Below are positions 1 to 8,416 of a DNA stretch of 64,000 bases, in pieces. A model generated the notes under the pieces. That model did no database searches. It was not told where the DNA came from and was given only the letters and a program-made list of their open reading frames with translations. Source of the DNA: Nostoc sp. UHCC 0302 (GTDB lineage Bacteria > Cyanobacteriota > Cyanobacteriia > Cyanobacteriales > Nostocaceae); NCBI RefSeq assembly GCF_038096175.1, contig NZ_CP151099.1, positions 2,792,501 to 2,856,500 on the forward strand, read 5' to 3'. Position 1 is the first letter of the stretch. Each line of letters opens with the position of its first letter. Made by a program: the position numbers and the translations under genes.

Positions 1-80
1 CCAAACTTAATTAACAGAAAAATCAGGCATTGCTGAATTCAGGTATGAAAATGATTTTGGGTGATTTCAAAGCCTTTGTA

Positions 81-103
81 GGGACTAGCAATTGCTAGTC
101 TCT
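81..103. repeat. Short palindromic hairpin
   Basis: GACTAGCAATTGCTAGTC is a perfect 18-nt palindrome with further pairing on both sides. It has the look of the dispersed palindromes common in Nostocales intergenic DNA and could act as a terminator for a gene to the left of the window. I see no coding sequence in positions 1-361. Confidence 0.5.
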
Positions 104-361
104 GTACCCAGATTCATACATTAAATCAGCAATCCCAGGAATCAAAATGCTACACAAACACAACCTCAATCAGATTGTTAAGTTTCAAGAGAATACTGTT
201 GTAGAGATACTTCACCTTCAACTCCCCCCTGGAATTGATCGTTGAAGTTAATAAACTTTGATAAAAATAAAATGCTGATTACTGTTTTCGATATACAGTA
301 TCTCAGATTGGTACAGCTTAACTGCTGTTCAGTAACTATCAGTTCTTTGAAAAGATGCAAT

Positions 362-694
362 ATGACTATGAGTAATCTTTTGTGCTGGGTTAAAGGTTTA
401 GGAGTCGTAATAGGTGGTGTAATAGCTTTTTCTGGGAACTCTGCTATTACCAAAATTAGCCAGAATTTTACTCTACCTAATAATGATCTGAATACATCTA
501 AATTTGACTCTAGCATGGCGCTTGAAAAGCATAATATCTCAGAGGACAATGCTCTAAAGTTTAATTACAGTAACGACCAAACTCAAATTCAAGATAAAAA
601 TACTGTAGAGAAGCAAAAAGATTATAACCTTACAAAAGTAATTTCAGGTAAGAAGAATATTTTGCTAGCAGGTTGCTACCCTCGCTGTTTCTAA
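362..694 (+). CDS. Small exported hypothetical protein
   Basis: I do not recognise the family. The frame is open from 242, but the ATG at 362 (MTMSNLLCWVKGLG...) places a hydrophobic stretch (about residues 5-25) at the N-terminus as a likely signal peptide, followed by a polar, Asn/Lys-rich region of about 85 residues with no obvious domain. The last residues (LLAGCYPRCF) hold two cysteines and may come from read-through into repeat-like DNA, so the 3' end could be broken. No strong ribosome binding site is visible. It could be a decayed gene. Confidence 0.35.
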   Translation: MTMSNLLCWVKGLGVVIGGVIAFSGNSAITKISQNFTLPNNDLNTSKFDSSMALEKHNISEDNALKFNYSNDQTQIQDKNTVEKQKDYNLTKVISGKKNILLAGCYPRCF

Positions 695-804
695 TTGAGA
701 CTGGGAGTTGGGATCTGTACAACCATTACTGCGTGTTATATACCGATGCGAAACGCCGCAAGTTAATAGTTCAAGGATCATCAACTCACCCCCATAAATT
801 GGCG

Positions 805-838
805 TTTGCGTAGCGTGTCCTAAAGGACAAGGTATTAA
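805..838. repeat. Dispersed Nostoc-type palindromic repeat
   Basis: GCGTAGCGTGTCCTAAAGGA belongs to the GCGTAGCG...TCCTAAAGGA repeat type scattered through Nostocales genomes. It sits in the leader just before the alpha/beta hydrolase gene, so it may form a hairpin in that mRNA. Related repeats lie at 7896-7929 and 49474-49507. Confidence 0.5.
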
Positions 839-860
839 TAAACCGACAAGGAGTAATCTT

Positions 861-1730
861 ATGGCTACATTTCGCACGATCGCAATCGATGGTTTAGATA
901 TCTTTTATCGAGAAGCTGGAGAGCGCGATAATCCAACTATTTTGCTGTTGCATGGCTTCCCGACCTCATCTCACATGTTTCGTAATCTGATACCTGCGCT
1001 TGCCGATCGCTTCCATCTCGTTGCTCCCGATTATCCCGGTTTTGGTAACAGTTCAATGCCAACTGTGAATGAGTTTGACTACACATTTGATCACCTGGCC
1101 CAGATTGTGGAGAAGTTTATTACTGCGCTCGACCTCAAAAAATACAGTCTTTACGTGATGGATTATGGTGCGCCTGTTGGCTATCGAATAGCTACTAAAT
1201 ACCCAGAGCGAGTGCAAGCCCTGATTGTGCAAAACGGGAATGCCTATGAGGAGGGGCTGCGGGAGTTTACCGAACCCATGAAGACATACTGGCAAGATCC
1301 TTCTTCTCTTAATGCTCAAAAGCTGAGAGACTTTCTCGGACTGGAAGGAACGAAGTGGCAATACATCAACGGCGCTCGCAATCCTGAAGCGATCAGCCCT
1401 GACACCTGGAACATGGATCAACTCTTCCTTGATCGCCCTGGAAATGCTGAGATTCAAATGGCGCTTTTTTATGACTATAGAACTAATCCACCGCTCTATC
1501 CAAAATGGCAGGAGTATTTCCGCAAACATCAACCTCCCACCCTAATTGTTTGGGGTAAGAACGACGACATATTCCCTGCCGAAGGCGCTTATGCCTACCA
1601 GCGCGACCTGAAAGACGTTGAGTTCCATTTACTCGATACTGGACATTTTGCGCTGGAGGAAGATGGGGATGCGATCGCAAACTACATACGTCAATTTCTC
1701 ACGTCACGGCTGCAACCCATCTCTGCCTAA
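861..1730 (+). CDS. Alpha/beta hydrolase, haloalkane dehalogenase/epoxide hydrolase type
   Basis: A 289-aa cytosolic alpha/beta hydrolase. HGFP at residues 31-34 supplies the oxyanion hole. The nucleophile elbow is VMDYGAP with Asp101 instead of Ser, which in this fold marks haloalkane dehalogenases, epoxide hydrolases and fluoroacetate dehalogenases acting through an ester intermediate on Asp. The acid is Asp235/236 (WGKNDDIFP) and the base His262 (DTGHFALEE). The start is supported by AAGGAG seven bases upstream (848-853). It opens a same-strand run of oxidoreductase and hydrolase genes to 6251. The substrate cannot be told from sequence. Confidence 0.88.
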   Translation: MATFRTIAIDGLDIFYREAGERDNPTILLLHGFPTSSHMFRNLIPALADRFHLVAPDYPGFGNSSMPTVNEFDYTFDHLAQIVEKFITALDLKKYSLYVMDYGAPVGYRIATKYPERVQALIVQNGNAYEEGLREFTEPMKTYWQDPSSLNAQKLRDFLGLEGTKWQYINGARNPEAISPDTWNMDQLFLDRPGNAEIQMALFYDYRTNPPLYPKWQEYFRKHQPPTLIVWGKNDDIFPAEGAYAYQRDLKDVEFHLLDTGHFALEEDGDAIANYIRQFLTSRLQPISA

Positions 1731-2065
1731 TCAGTGCAAGGTTTAGTTACTAGCTTGACAACAATTGGACGCACTAAGCACACATCTCCATGAAAGAGGG
1801 TTCGGAATTCGTTTGAGGAATAGCTCGCTTCTAGGAGTTGTCAAATTTTGATTTCCGACGCCCTTAATGAAACGTTGTACTAAGGAGAGCAGAATCGTGT
1901 ACCAGTTGCTTTATCTTCTTGGTGTCCATTTCAACCATGCTGATGGCACTGGCGATGGACAAAGCCCCGCTGGGTACGGCGATCGCTTCATACTTGCATT
2001 CAGTCAGCAACGTTGTTTAATTCGGTCAAAGTCTAAATAGCAAATTCTTAAAAAGAAAGGACATC
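1731..2065. other. Intergenic, with possible membrane-protein remnant
   Basis: No complete gene is visible. Roughly 1893-2020 (+) can be read as a short hydrophobic peptide without a convincing start (FIFLVSISTMLMALAMDKAP and onward, then a stop). It may be the tail of a lost membrane protein. AAAGGA near 2058 is the ribosome binding site of the next gene. Confidence 0.3.
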
Positions 2066-2767
2066 ATGACAACTCAAAATGTAACCATTCCAGCCTTGTC
2101 CGGGGGCAGTTTTAGCGCCTATCTAGCAGTACCCAGTAGTCAGCCTCGTGCAGGAATTGTGCTGATTCAAGAAATTCTTGGGGTCAATAATACTATGCGA
2201 CAGATTGCCGATGATTATGCTAAGGCAGGCTATTTGGTGATCGTGCCAGATTTATATTGGCGACTGGAATCCAATGTGCAACTTGATGCTGACGATAAGG
2301 ATCAGTGGGCTAAAGCCGTTGAGCTACTCCAAGCGTTTGATGTGGATAGCGGCGTAGAAGACCTAAAAGCAACCCTGTCTTTTCTGCGGCAGTATCCCAG
2401 CAGCACAGGCAAGGTCGGCAGTGTGGGCTTTTGTATGGGCGGTAAACTGGCATATTTCATGGCAACACCTACTGATGCGGATGCCAACGTTAGTTACTAC
2501 GGTGTTGACATTGACAAGAATTTAGCAGAAGCGACAAAGATTCAGAAACCGCTGATATTGCATCTGAGTGGAAATGACGAGTTTGTGTCACCCAGCGCTC
2601 AAGTGACCATTCAGCTAGGACTGAAAGACAACCCCCTGGTAACAATCTATCGCTATGAAGGAGTAAGTCACGGGTTTAGTCGCGTGGGTAGTTCCGCTTA
2701 TCGCCAAGAAGCCGCAGAATTAGCAGGCGATCGCACGTTGGCGTTTTTAAAACAGCATTTAGGGTAG
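2066..2767 (+). CDS. Dienelactone hydrolase family protein
   Basis: A 233-aa carboxymethylenebutenolidase-type hydrolase. Dienelactone hydrolase opens dienelactone to maleylacetate in chlorocatechol breakdown; cyanobacterial members are generally of unknown substrate. The triad is visible: Cys123 in GFCMGG, Asp171 in GNDEFVSP and His202 in SHGFSR, plus Glu36 (IQEILGVN), which activates the Cys in this family. The length is normal and there is no signal peptide. It follows the Asp-type hydrolase and precedes an exported hydrolase and a flavoprotein, consistent with handling of reactive organic compounds. Confidence 0.88.
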   Translation: MTTQNVTIPALSGGSFSAYLAVPSSQPRAGIVLIQEILGVNNTMRQIADDYAKAGYLVIVPDLYWRLESNVQLDADDKDQWAKAVELLQAFDVDSGVEDLKATLSFLRQYPSSTGKVGSVGFCMGGKLAYFMATPTDADANVSYYGVDIDKNLAEATKIQKPLILHLSGNDEFVSPSAQVTIQLGLKDNPLVTIYRYEGVSHGFSRVGSSAYRQEAAELAGDRTLAFLKQHLG

Positions 2768-2944
2768 TAGGTGATTGTCATTCCAGAATAAGCAGGGAAA
2801 AATCCAACTGGAAATTGTGTTTGTCTATTTGGTGTTACCGCATATCCAGCATGAACCAGTTACCAATTCCATCAGCTTTCAAGTTAATCATGCGAACAAC
2901 AAAGCCCATTTTAGAGATTTCAACAATCCAGCAGGAATATAGAG

Positions 2945-3769
2945 GTGACAACAAGGATGATTTTTACATGGAAAAAAGTTCAAAGATTTTTGCTGTTACT
3001 ACTCGCATTTAGTGTTGTCGTTATAGTATTCATGCATCCAGCATCAGCCATTTTTAAGGAATTACCCCAAGCGTCCAACCCTAAACCTTCGATCATTCTT
3101 GTTCATGGTACCAATGCCGATGCTACATCCTGGCAACACGTCATTCCGCTTTTACAACAGGATGGCTATACAGTGACCGCTGTACAAAATCCGCTTACTT
3201 CTTTGCCAGACGACATTGCCACAACCAAGCGGGTAATTGATGCCCAACGGAGACCCGTTGTTGTGGTCGGACACTCCTATGGTGGAAACGTGATCACAGC
3301 TGCGGCGGCTGGCAACCCACAAGTGAAAGCATTGGTTTATATCGCTGGTTTTGCACCAGAACCAGGCGAAACAATTAGCAAGTTAAGTAGCAGATATGCT
3401 CCCCCTCCACTCAGCAAAGCACTTATAGCTGATACAGCAGGGTTTCTCTACATTGATCGTGAGAAGTTTCACGAGGTCTTTGCTAAAGACGTATCGATAG
3501 TCGAGGCGCGGGTGATGGCAGCGACGCAGAAGCCACCCTCCAAGGCGGTCTTTGACCAATCAGTGGAAAGCGCAGCTTGGAAGACAATTCCCTCATGGTA
3601 CCTCGTGGCTCAGGAAGACCAGGCAATTAACCCTGAGCTTGAGCGATTCATGGCAAAGCGAATCGGTGCTAAAACAATTGAGATCAAGGCAAGCCATGTG
3701 GCCTTTATCTCTCATCCAAGAAAAGTTGCCAACCTGATTGTTGAAGCAGCAAGCTCTGCTGTGAAATAA
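2945..3769 (+). CDS. Exported alpha/beta hydrolase (serine type)
   Basis: A 274-aa protein with an N-terminal hydrophobic segment (about residues 14-34, ending HPASA), a signal peptide or anchor, so it probably acts in the periplasm or at the membrane. HGTNADATSW (about 54-63) is the oxyanion region, GHSYGG carries the nucleophile Ser111, Asp224 (AQEDQAINP) is the likely acid and His250 (KASHVAFISHP) the base. The GTG at 2945 is preferred because AGGA lies about eight bases upstream; the ATG at 2957 would also keep the signal peptide. It resembles small esterases of the RsbQ/salicylate-esterase type. The substrate is unknown. Confidence 0.8.
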   Translation: MTTRMIFTWKKVQRFLLLLLAFSVVVIVFMHPASAIFKELPQASNPKPSIILVHGTNADATSWQHVIPLLQQDGYTVTAVQNPLTSLPDDIATTKRVIDAQRRPVVVVGHSYGGNVITAAAAGNPQVKALVYIAGFAPEPGETISKLSSRYAPPPLSKALIADTAGFLYIDREKFHEVFAKDVSIVEARVMAATQKPPSKAVFDQSVESAAWKTIPSWYLVAQEDQAINPELERFMAKRIGAKTIEIKASHVAFISHPRKVANLIVEAASSAVK

Positions 3770-3780
3770 CGTCAAACGCA

Positions 3781-3786
3781 AAGGAG
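3781..3786 (+). promoter_or_regulatory. Ribosome binding site deciding the flavoprotein start
   Basis: AAGGAG directly abuts the ATG at 3787 (no spacer) but lies six bases before the ATG at 3793, so the second ATG is the likely start. Confidence 0.6.
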
Positions 3787-3792
3787 ATGGAA

Positions 3793-5181
3793 ATGGATAC
3801 CCAATACTACGACGACATTATTATCGGCGGTGGCAAAGCGGGTAAAACCCTGGCACCTGCACTAGTCGCGGACGGGCGCAAAACCGCTCTGGTGGAACGT
3901 AGCTTAAACATGATTGGTGGCTCGTGCCCTAATATTGCCTGCATTCCCAGCAAAACGATGGTGGCAAGTGCAGAGGTGGCAAATACTGTGCGGAACAGTG
4001 CTGCCTATGGCATCAACACGGCACCGCCCACGGTTGATTTAGCGGCAGTGATTGGGCGCAAACGATCAGTCGTGCAGTCCCTGCGACCAATAAATCTTAA
4101 CAACTTGCACACCGCATTGGGGGACAATCTGATCATTGGCACCGCTCACTTTGTGGCACCTAAAACAATTGAAGTGGCAACAGATGAAGGAACAACTCGC
4201 TTACTCACAGCAGAACGATTGTTTATCAATACAGGCACGCGACCGTTGATTCCATCCCTGCCGGGACTCAAGGAAGCTGGGTTTTTCACCAGCGAGTCAA
4301 TCATGGAGCTAAAACAGTTGCCAGAGCATCTGCTCGTTCTCGGTAGCGGCTACATTGGGTTGGAGTTTGCCCAGATGTTCCGGCGCTTTGGCTCTCGCGT
4401 CACTGTCATTGGGCAGAGTGAGCAAATTCTATCACAGCACGATCCAGATATTGCGATCGCAGTGCAAGCACTACTGGAACGAGACGGCATTGACTTCTTG
4501 CTGAAGGCGAAGGTGTTAAGAGTTGATCGCCCTGGCAATGCAATTAAACTTCAGATTCAAGCTGCCGAGCATGAGATGAGCCTTGAGGGTTCACACTTGT
4601 TAGTAGCCGTCGGTCGTGCGCCAACCACTGATACCTTAAATCTAGCTGCTGCTGGTGTGGCAACCGATACACGAGGATTCATTCCAGTCAACGAGCGCCT
4701 GGAGACGAACATACCGGAGATTTGGGCGTTAGGCGATATTAATGGTGGGCCGCAATATACCCATGTGGCACTGGACGATTATAGGATTGTCAAAGCGAAT
4801 TTGATTGATGGCGGCAACCGCAGCACACAAGGTCGTTTGGTTCCATCTTGTCTTTTCATCGACCCAGAACTGGCTCATATAGGTCTGACCGAAACCGAAG
4901 CGCAGCAACAAGGGTATGCCATTCGAGTGGCGAAGCTAGATGCAAGAGATATTATGCGAGCAGTAACACAAAGTCAAACTGATGGACTGATGAAGGCGAT
5001 CGTGGATACCAAGACGGGTCGGATTCTCGGATGTTCACTCTTGTGTTATGAAGCGGGTGAAGTGATTTCGACAGTGCAAATGGTGATGCAAGCTCAGATG
5101 CCCTATACCGTTCTGCGCGATGGAATTTTGACTCATCCCACGATGACTGAAGGGTTAAATATGCTGTTTTCAAACGTGTAA
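3793..5181 (+). CDS. FAD-dependent pyridine nucleotide-disulfide oxidoreductase (mercuric reductase/RclA-like)
   Basis: A 462-aa flavoprotein of the glutathione reductase/dihydrolipoamide dehydrogenase superfamily. An FAD-binding IIIGGGKAGK lies at the N-terminus, followed by the redox-active motif GGSCPNIACIPSK (the two Cys five apart, as in mercuric reductase and RclA), an NAD(P)-binding GSGYIGLEFA near residue 180, a second FAD motif (WALGDINGGPQ), and the C-terminal dimer interface with THPTMTE, the His-Glu pair of the partner active site. There is no N-terminal HMA domain, no C-terminal Cys pair for Hg2+, and no mer genes nearby, so a quinone, thiol or reactive-chlorine role is more likely than mercury. 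It is 23 bp downstream of the exported hydrolase, probably in one operon. Confidence 0.88.
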   Translation: MDTQYYDDIIIGGGKAGKTLAPALVADGRKTALVERSLNMIGGSCPNIACIPSKTMVASAEVANTVRNSAAYGINTAPPTVDLAAVIGRKRSVVQSLRPINLNNLHTALGDNLIIGTAHFVAPKTIEVATDEGTTRLLTAERLFINTGTRPLIPSLPGLKEAGFFTSESIMELKQLPEHLLVLGSGYIGLEFAQMFRRFGSRVTVIGQSEQILSQHDPDIAIAVQALLERDGIDFLLKAKVLRVDRPGNAIKLQIQAAEHEMSLEGSHLLVAVGRAPTTDTLNLAAAGVATDTRGFIPVNERLETNIPEIWALGDINGGPQYTHVALDDYRIVKANLIDGGNRSTQGRLVPSCLFIDPELAHIGLTETEAQQQGYAIRVAKLDARDIMRAVTQSQTDGLMKAIVDTKTGRILGCSLLCYEAGEVISTVQMVMQAQMPYTVLRDGILTHPTMTEGLNMLFSNV

Positions 5182-5249
5182 GCAGGTAGCAAGCACAGAC
5201 ACCTGACAATTCTTTACACCAGATATTTCAGCCCTCAACAACCATAGGA

Positions 5250-5442
5250 GAATGGCACTAAGAAAAGCGTAAATCCTTGGTATTACTGGCTTTTGGGTGT
5301 GGGGTTGCAGGTTCGGGTGTGGGTAATTAAGAAGATGTTGAACTTTTTGACGCATTCGCATTCAATTGTCTGGAACACGAACCTGCAACCCTACCCCCAA
5401 CACCCTGCCCTGACGAGGTTTCACCTTTTCTTAGTGGCATTC
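5250..5442. mobile_element. MITE family 1, copy A
   Basis: A 193-bp non-coding element with terminal inverted repeats (GAATGGCACTAAGAAAAG at the left; the complement of GAATGCCACTAAGAAAAG at the right), flanked by AACCATAGGA on both sides (5240-5249 and 5443-5452), a 10-bp target duplication. Inside are facing G-rich and C-rich tracts (GGGTGTGGGGTTGC against CAACCCTACCCCC) that can pair. Copy B at 9615-9818 is the same element in the opposite orientation. Confidence 0.85.
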
Positions 5443-5490
5443 AACCATAGGACTCATCATCATAAAAAAAACTAGAAGGAAAAGTCAGTA

Positions 5491-5652
5491 GATAGCGTTT
5501 GGCGCAACCGTTCAGAATTTCTATCTGGTCGTGAGGCGATTGTTCAGTTCTTGACTCGCAAGTGGCTTAAAGAATTGGAATACCGTCTGATCAAAGAGCT
5601 TTGGGCTTTTCGGGGCAACCGAATTGCTATCCAGTTTGCTTACGAACGTTAA
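5491..5652 (+). pseudogene. DUF1348 (NTF2-like) protein fragment
   Basis: The frame reads [20 protein letters not shown] and on to [10 protein letters not shown] before a stop. This is the central part of the DUF1348/SnoaL-like NTF2 fold family (SRWRNRxEFxxGRxAIxxFLxxKW is its hallmark). The family is usually about 150 aa; here only about 53 residues remain, without the N-terminal helix or the C-terminal strands. The N-terminal loss lies close to the MITE at 5250-5442. It is probably a dead remnant in the hydrolase/flavoprotein operon. Confidence 0.65.
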
Positions 5653-5657
5653 ATACT

Positions 5658-6251
5658 ATGTTTGATGAACCGTTAGCAATTAATATCAGTGAAGAAAACT
5701 GTCCAGTCACTGCTGTGATCTCTCATGTAGTGAGACCGGGGCGTGAGCAAGGTTACGAAGCATGGTTTCATGGCATTGCCGCAGATGCACGAAAATTCAA
5801 GGGACATTTGGGTGTCAGCACTATTCGACCCCAGAATCACGCCCATTCTGAGTACGTGGTCATTCTCAAGTTCGATTGCTACGACAATCTCAAGACCTGG
5901 CTAGAATCAGATATTCGGCGGGAATGGATTGAGCGATTGCAACCCTTGATTGAAAAGCCAGAAGATATTCAAACCCTGACCGGATTGGAAACCTGGTTTA
6001 CTCTCTCAAACAAACCTATGATGTCTCCACCACCCCGCTACAAAATGGCGTTAGTGACCTGGCTAGGAGTATTCTTCACGCTTCCTCAGCTCAATCGGTT
6101 GCTAGTACCATTGCTGTCTGGGCTACCTGTATTGCTCAATCAACTGATTAGCACAGGACTCGGTGTCGCTCTGCTTACCTATGTGATTATGCCGCGCCTA
6201 ACCCAATTATTTCGCAAATGGCTGTATCCCATTTCATACCCCCTCTCCTAA
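5658..6251 (+). CDS. ABM-domain protein with C-terminal membrane anchor
   Basis: From the ATG at 5658 the protein has 197 aa. Residues about 15-110 (CPVTAVISHVVRPGREQGYE onward) form an antibiotic-biosynthesis-monooxygenase-like ferredoxin fold, typical of small heme or quinone monooxygenases. About 130-190 hold two hydrophobic helices (LVTWLGVFFTLPQLN and GLGVALLTYVIMPRL), so it is membrane attached. This ABM plus two-helix layout is known for bacterial proteins of unknown role. The frame is open from 5601, but the upstream part overlaps the DUF1348 remnant in another frame, so the inner ATG is better. Confidence 0.75.
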   Translation: MFDEPLAINISEENCPVTAVISHVVRPGREQGYEAWFHGIAADARKFKGHLGVSTIRPQNHAHSEYVVILKFDCYDNLKTWLESDIRREWIERLQPLIEKPEDIQTLTGLETWFTLSNKPMMSPPPRYKMALVTWLGVFFTLPQLNRLLVPLLSGLPVLLNQLISTGLGVALLTYVIMPRLTQLFRKWLYPISYPLS

Positions 6252-6375
6252 AACTCAACTGGCTGTACTCCTTAATTCAAGGTCACCACAGCAGTAGGCG
6301 TGCATTGTTAATTTTCGTATGCTGCGTGATTGTTAGTCTTTTTCCCCCTAGCCTCACGAAAGTTATACCAATTCT

Positions 6376-6942
6376 CTAAAAGCTAGCTACAGATAGTGCC
6401 TCTAAAATATATTGTCTTCGGGCAATAGATACAATAATTTGTTTGGTTAATTTCCCAATTTCAGCGTAGAGAGCAGTACGTAAATCATCAAGTTTTTTAG
6501 GTAATAACCAACGCAGTCGGCGCTTAATATATTGCCAAACCTGCTCAATTGGGTTTAACTCGGGAGAATGTGCAGGCTGAAATAATAAAATGATGTTATC
6601 TGGTACTTGAAGACGTTTGGCTTTATGAAAGGCACCATTATCCAGTTGAATAATTAGTACTGAATCAGTAAAATGTTGAGAAATTAGATTGAGGAATATC
6701 TGAAAACAGTCAGTATTAAGATGTGAAAATTCCCAAAAAAAGCTTTCGCCAGTCAGTGGTTCGATGATTCCATATAAATATGTTGCTTTGAACTGCCACT
6801 GGTGTACACCAACGGGTTTGACACCCTTGCCTGTGATTTTCCGTCCTGTGATTGTTTTCAATCCAATTCGAGTTTCGTCCTCGCACCAAAAACGAATCGT
6901 TTTCGTTGTGCATAAAACTGTTAAGCAAAACCAAGACAGCAT
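6376..6942 (-). CDS. IS630 transposase, catalytic (DDE) half
   Basis: 188 residues holding the DDE core: CEDETRIGL (first Asp), IIQLDNGAFHKAK (second Asp) and PAHSPELNPIEQVW (Glu). It is in the -1 frame relative to the upstream DNA-binding half and has no start signal of its own, so it should be made as a fusion. Every catalytic residue is present. Confidence 0.85.
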   Translation of the reverse strand: MLSWFCLTVLCTTKTIRFWCEDETRIGLKTITGRKITGKGVKPVGVHQWQFKATYLYGIIEPLTGESFFWEFSHLNTDCFQIFLNLISQHFTDSVLIIQLDNGAFHKAKRLQVPDNIILLFQPAHSPELNPIEQVWQYIKRRLRWLLPKKLDDLRTALYAEIGKLTKQIIVSIARRQYILEALSVASF

Positions 6943-6944
6943 TG

Positions 6945-7445
6945 CTAAGTTGTGTGCAAGGTTTTTTTAAATGCCTCTACTTGTGGTTGTTTTTGTTCAA
7001 CGCTTTTGGGGCGTGGTACTTTTGGCGATGACTCCAAACGGTAATAAACCAGTTTGTGAACTGTCTTGTAGCAAGAATTGACTCCCAAGTTTTGTTCTAG
7101 CCACTCTACAATTTCTTGATAACCATTAAATCCAAGTGGTTCTTGCAATCTTTTCTCTAATGCTTTTTCTGCCCAGTTTGGGATGGTTCTTGGTCTTCCT
7201 GGCGAAGATTTTTGTTTTAATAGTCCTTCAATACCGCCTGCTTTGTACTGTCGAATCCACTTGTGTAGGGTCACTCGATTTCGACCAATAATTTCTGCGG
7301 TTTGAGAAATTGTTTGACCATGCCCTGTTTTGAGTAAATATAGTAGCTGCACTCTTTCTTTAGCCGTCGCAGTTTTTTGTATTGCCAGTAAATCTTTGAG
7401 TTCTGCGACAGTCTCTTTAATTTCTAGTTGATATACCCCTGACAT
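6945..7445 (-). CDS. IS630 transposase, DNA-binding half
   Basis: 166 residues with two helix-turn-helix units (SQTAEIIGRNRVTLHKWIRQ; a second winged-helix part around GFNGYQEIVEWLEQNLGV) that bind the inverted repeats. Near its end the coding strand has TTTAAAAAAAC (complement of about 6958-6971), a slippery run where a -1 shift gives FKKNLAHNLAMLSWF, joining the DDE half in frame. Without slippage the product ends at LHTT. Confidence 0.85.
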   Translation of the reverse strand: MSGVYQLEIKETVAELKDLLAIQKTATAKERVQLLYLLKTGHGQTISQTAEIIGRNRVTLHKWIRQYKAGGIEGLLKQKSSPGRPRTIPNWAEKALEKRLQEPLGFNGYQEIVEWLEQNLGVNSCYKTVHKLVYYRLESSPKVPRPKSVEQKQPQVEAFKKTLHTT

Positions 7446-7556
7446 TGTTCATCTTTGTATCTAGTTTCATCTTATTATCTCATCTGTAGCCTTATTTCAG
7501 AGAATTGGTATTAGTCATGGTAAATTTCCTTTACTCGCAATGCTTCAGGGTGATTT

Positions 7557-7832
7557 ATGAACAAAGGTGAATTAGCAGATGCTGTAGCAGCAAAGGCCAA
7601 CGTCACAAAAAAGCAAGCCGATGAAATCATCAGTGCTTTATTGTCAGTTGTTACTGAGGCTGTAGCAAATGGGGAGAAGGTAACGCTCGTTGGCTTTGGG
7701 TCATTTGAGCGACGCGAGCGTTCCGAGCGCGAGGGGCGTAATCCCAAAACCAATGAACCAATGACTATTCCAGCTACTAGAGTGCCTGCGTTTTCTCCTG
7801 GGAAGCAGTTTAAAGAAAAAGTAGCACCATAG
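7557..7832 (+). CDS. HU-family DNA-binding protein
   Basis: A 91-aa HU/IHF protein of normal length. It has the family start MNKGELADAVA, the core GFGSFERRERSEREGRNPKT with the DNA-binding arm, and the end PAFSPGKQFKEKV. It compacts and bends DNA as a homodimer in the nucleoid. AGGGTG precedes the ATG. A second copy of its 3' end lies at 8329-8416. With several mobile elements nearby it may be an accessory paralog of the housekeeping HU. Confidence 0.93.
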   Translation: MNKGELADAVAAKANVTKKQADEIISALLSVVTEAVANGEKVTLVGFGSFERRERSEREGRNPKTNEPMTIPATRVPAFSPGKQFKEKVAP

Positions 7833-7895
7833 ATGCATTGGCTTTACCACTAGCAATCCAATGACTGCAAAGCTGTAGCGATCGCCCTACAGTTC

Positions 7896-7929
7896 TTCTC
7901 CTAAAGGAGACGCTCCGCGAACGGGCATC
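7896..7929. repeat. 34-bp dispersed palindromic repeat
   Basis: TTCTCCTAAAGGAGACGCTC followed by CGCGAACGGGCATC. The reverse complement occurs exactly at 49474-49507, 41.5 kb away. The TCTCCTAAAGGAGA core is self-complementary. It lies between the HU gene and the LysR fragment, probably at the breakpoint that truncated LysR. Confidence 0.7.
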
Positions 7930-7931
7930 AA

Positions 7932-8258
7932 GAAGGCAGGGCAAAATGGAAGTTTGAACAAGATGGAAAAGCGATTGACCTTTGTGTTGAGAGTTATCTG
8001 CGATTCGATAATTCAGAAGTCATTTTAGAGGCGGTGATTGGTGGAGCCGGCGTAGTCCAATTTCCCAAATTTATCGCAGCCAAAGCGATCGCACGGGGAG
8101 ATTTGCAACCGATTCTGCAATCTTACGCACCCCAAACTGGGTTAGCGATCGCTGTGTTATACCCGCAAAAACGCTATCTCTCGGCTAAAGTTCGCGTTTT
8201 TGTTGAGTTTATGGCAGGATTGACTGCTGCATTAAAGCGAGTTGATATTGTAGATTGA
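7932..8258 (+). pseudogene. LysR-type regulator, C-terminal fragment
   Basis: The frame WKFEQDGKAIDLCVESYLRF...GGAGVVQFPKFIAAKAIARG...KRYLSAKVRVFVEFM is the C-terminal third of a LysR effector-binding domain (the family end has GxGIxxxP, a GxLxxvL strand and a closing SxKVRxFxxF helix). The helix-turn-helix and the first effector subdomain are missing; the fragment starts right after the 34-bp repeat. It may be the relic of the regulator of the nearby hydrolase/flavoprotein genes. Confidence 0.75.
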
Positions 8259-8328
8259 AATTTATTTATTTAGGGACAGTAGTCGCGTTAAGTCCATTAC
8301 TTTTCCTTTTTGTCGTCTTGTTTGTACC

Positions 8329-8416
8329 CAGCCTACCAAAGTGCCTGCATTTTATCCTGGGAAGCAGTTCAAAGAAAAAGTAGCGCCATAGATGATTGGC
8401 TTTACCACTAGCAATC
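8329..8416 (+). pseudogene. Duplicated 3' end of the HU gene
   Basis: About 88 bp repeats positions 7771-7858 at roughly 90% identity, covering the last HU codons (KVPAFYPGKQFKEKVAP, stop at 8389-8391) and about 25 bp of 3' flank (TTGGCTTTACCACTAGCAAT). Nothing of the HU 5' part remains. The copy is followed at once by a MITE at 8417. Confidence 0.75.

Larger units (their letters stand above)
6368..7508 (-). mobile_element. IS630-family insertion sequence
   Basis: An element of about 1141 bp with terminal inverted repeats CCAATTCTCT / AGAGAATTGG, bounded by TA on each side (6366-6367, 7509-7510), as expected for IS630/Tc1 elements that duplicate TA. It carries two minus-strand frames forming one transposase by frameshifting. 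It sits between the ABM gene and the HU gene and looks complete. Confidence 0.85.

Noticed and set aside
3793-5181. Mercury resistance function for the flavoprotein
   Set aside because: No HMA domain, no C-terminal Cys pair and no mer regulator or transporter; the redox Cys motif alone is shared by many relatives.
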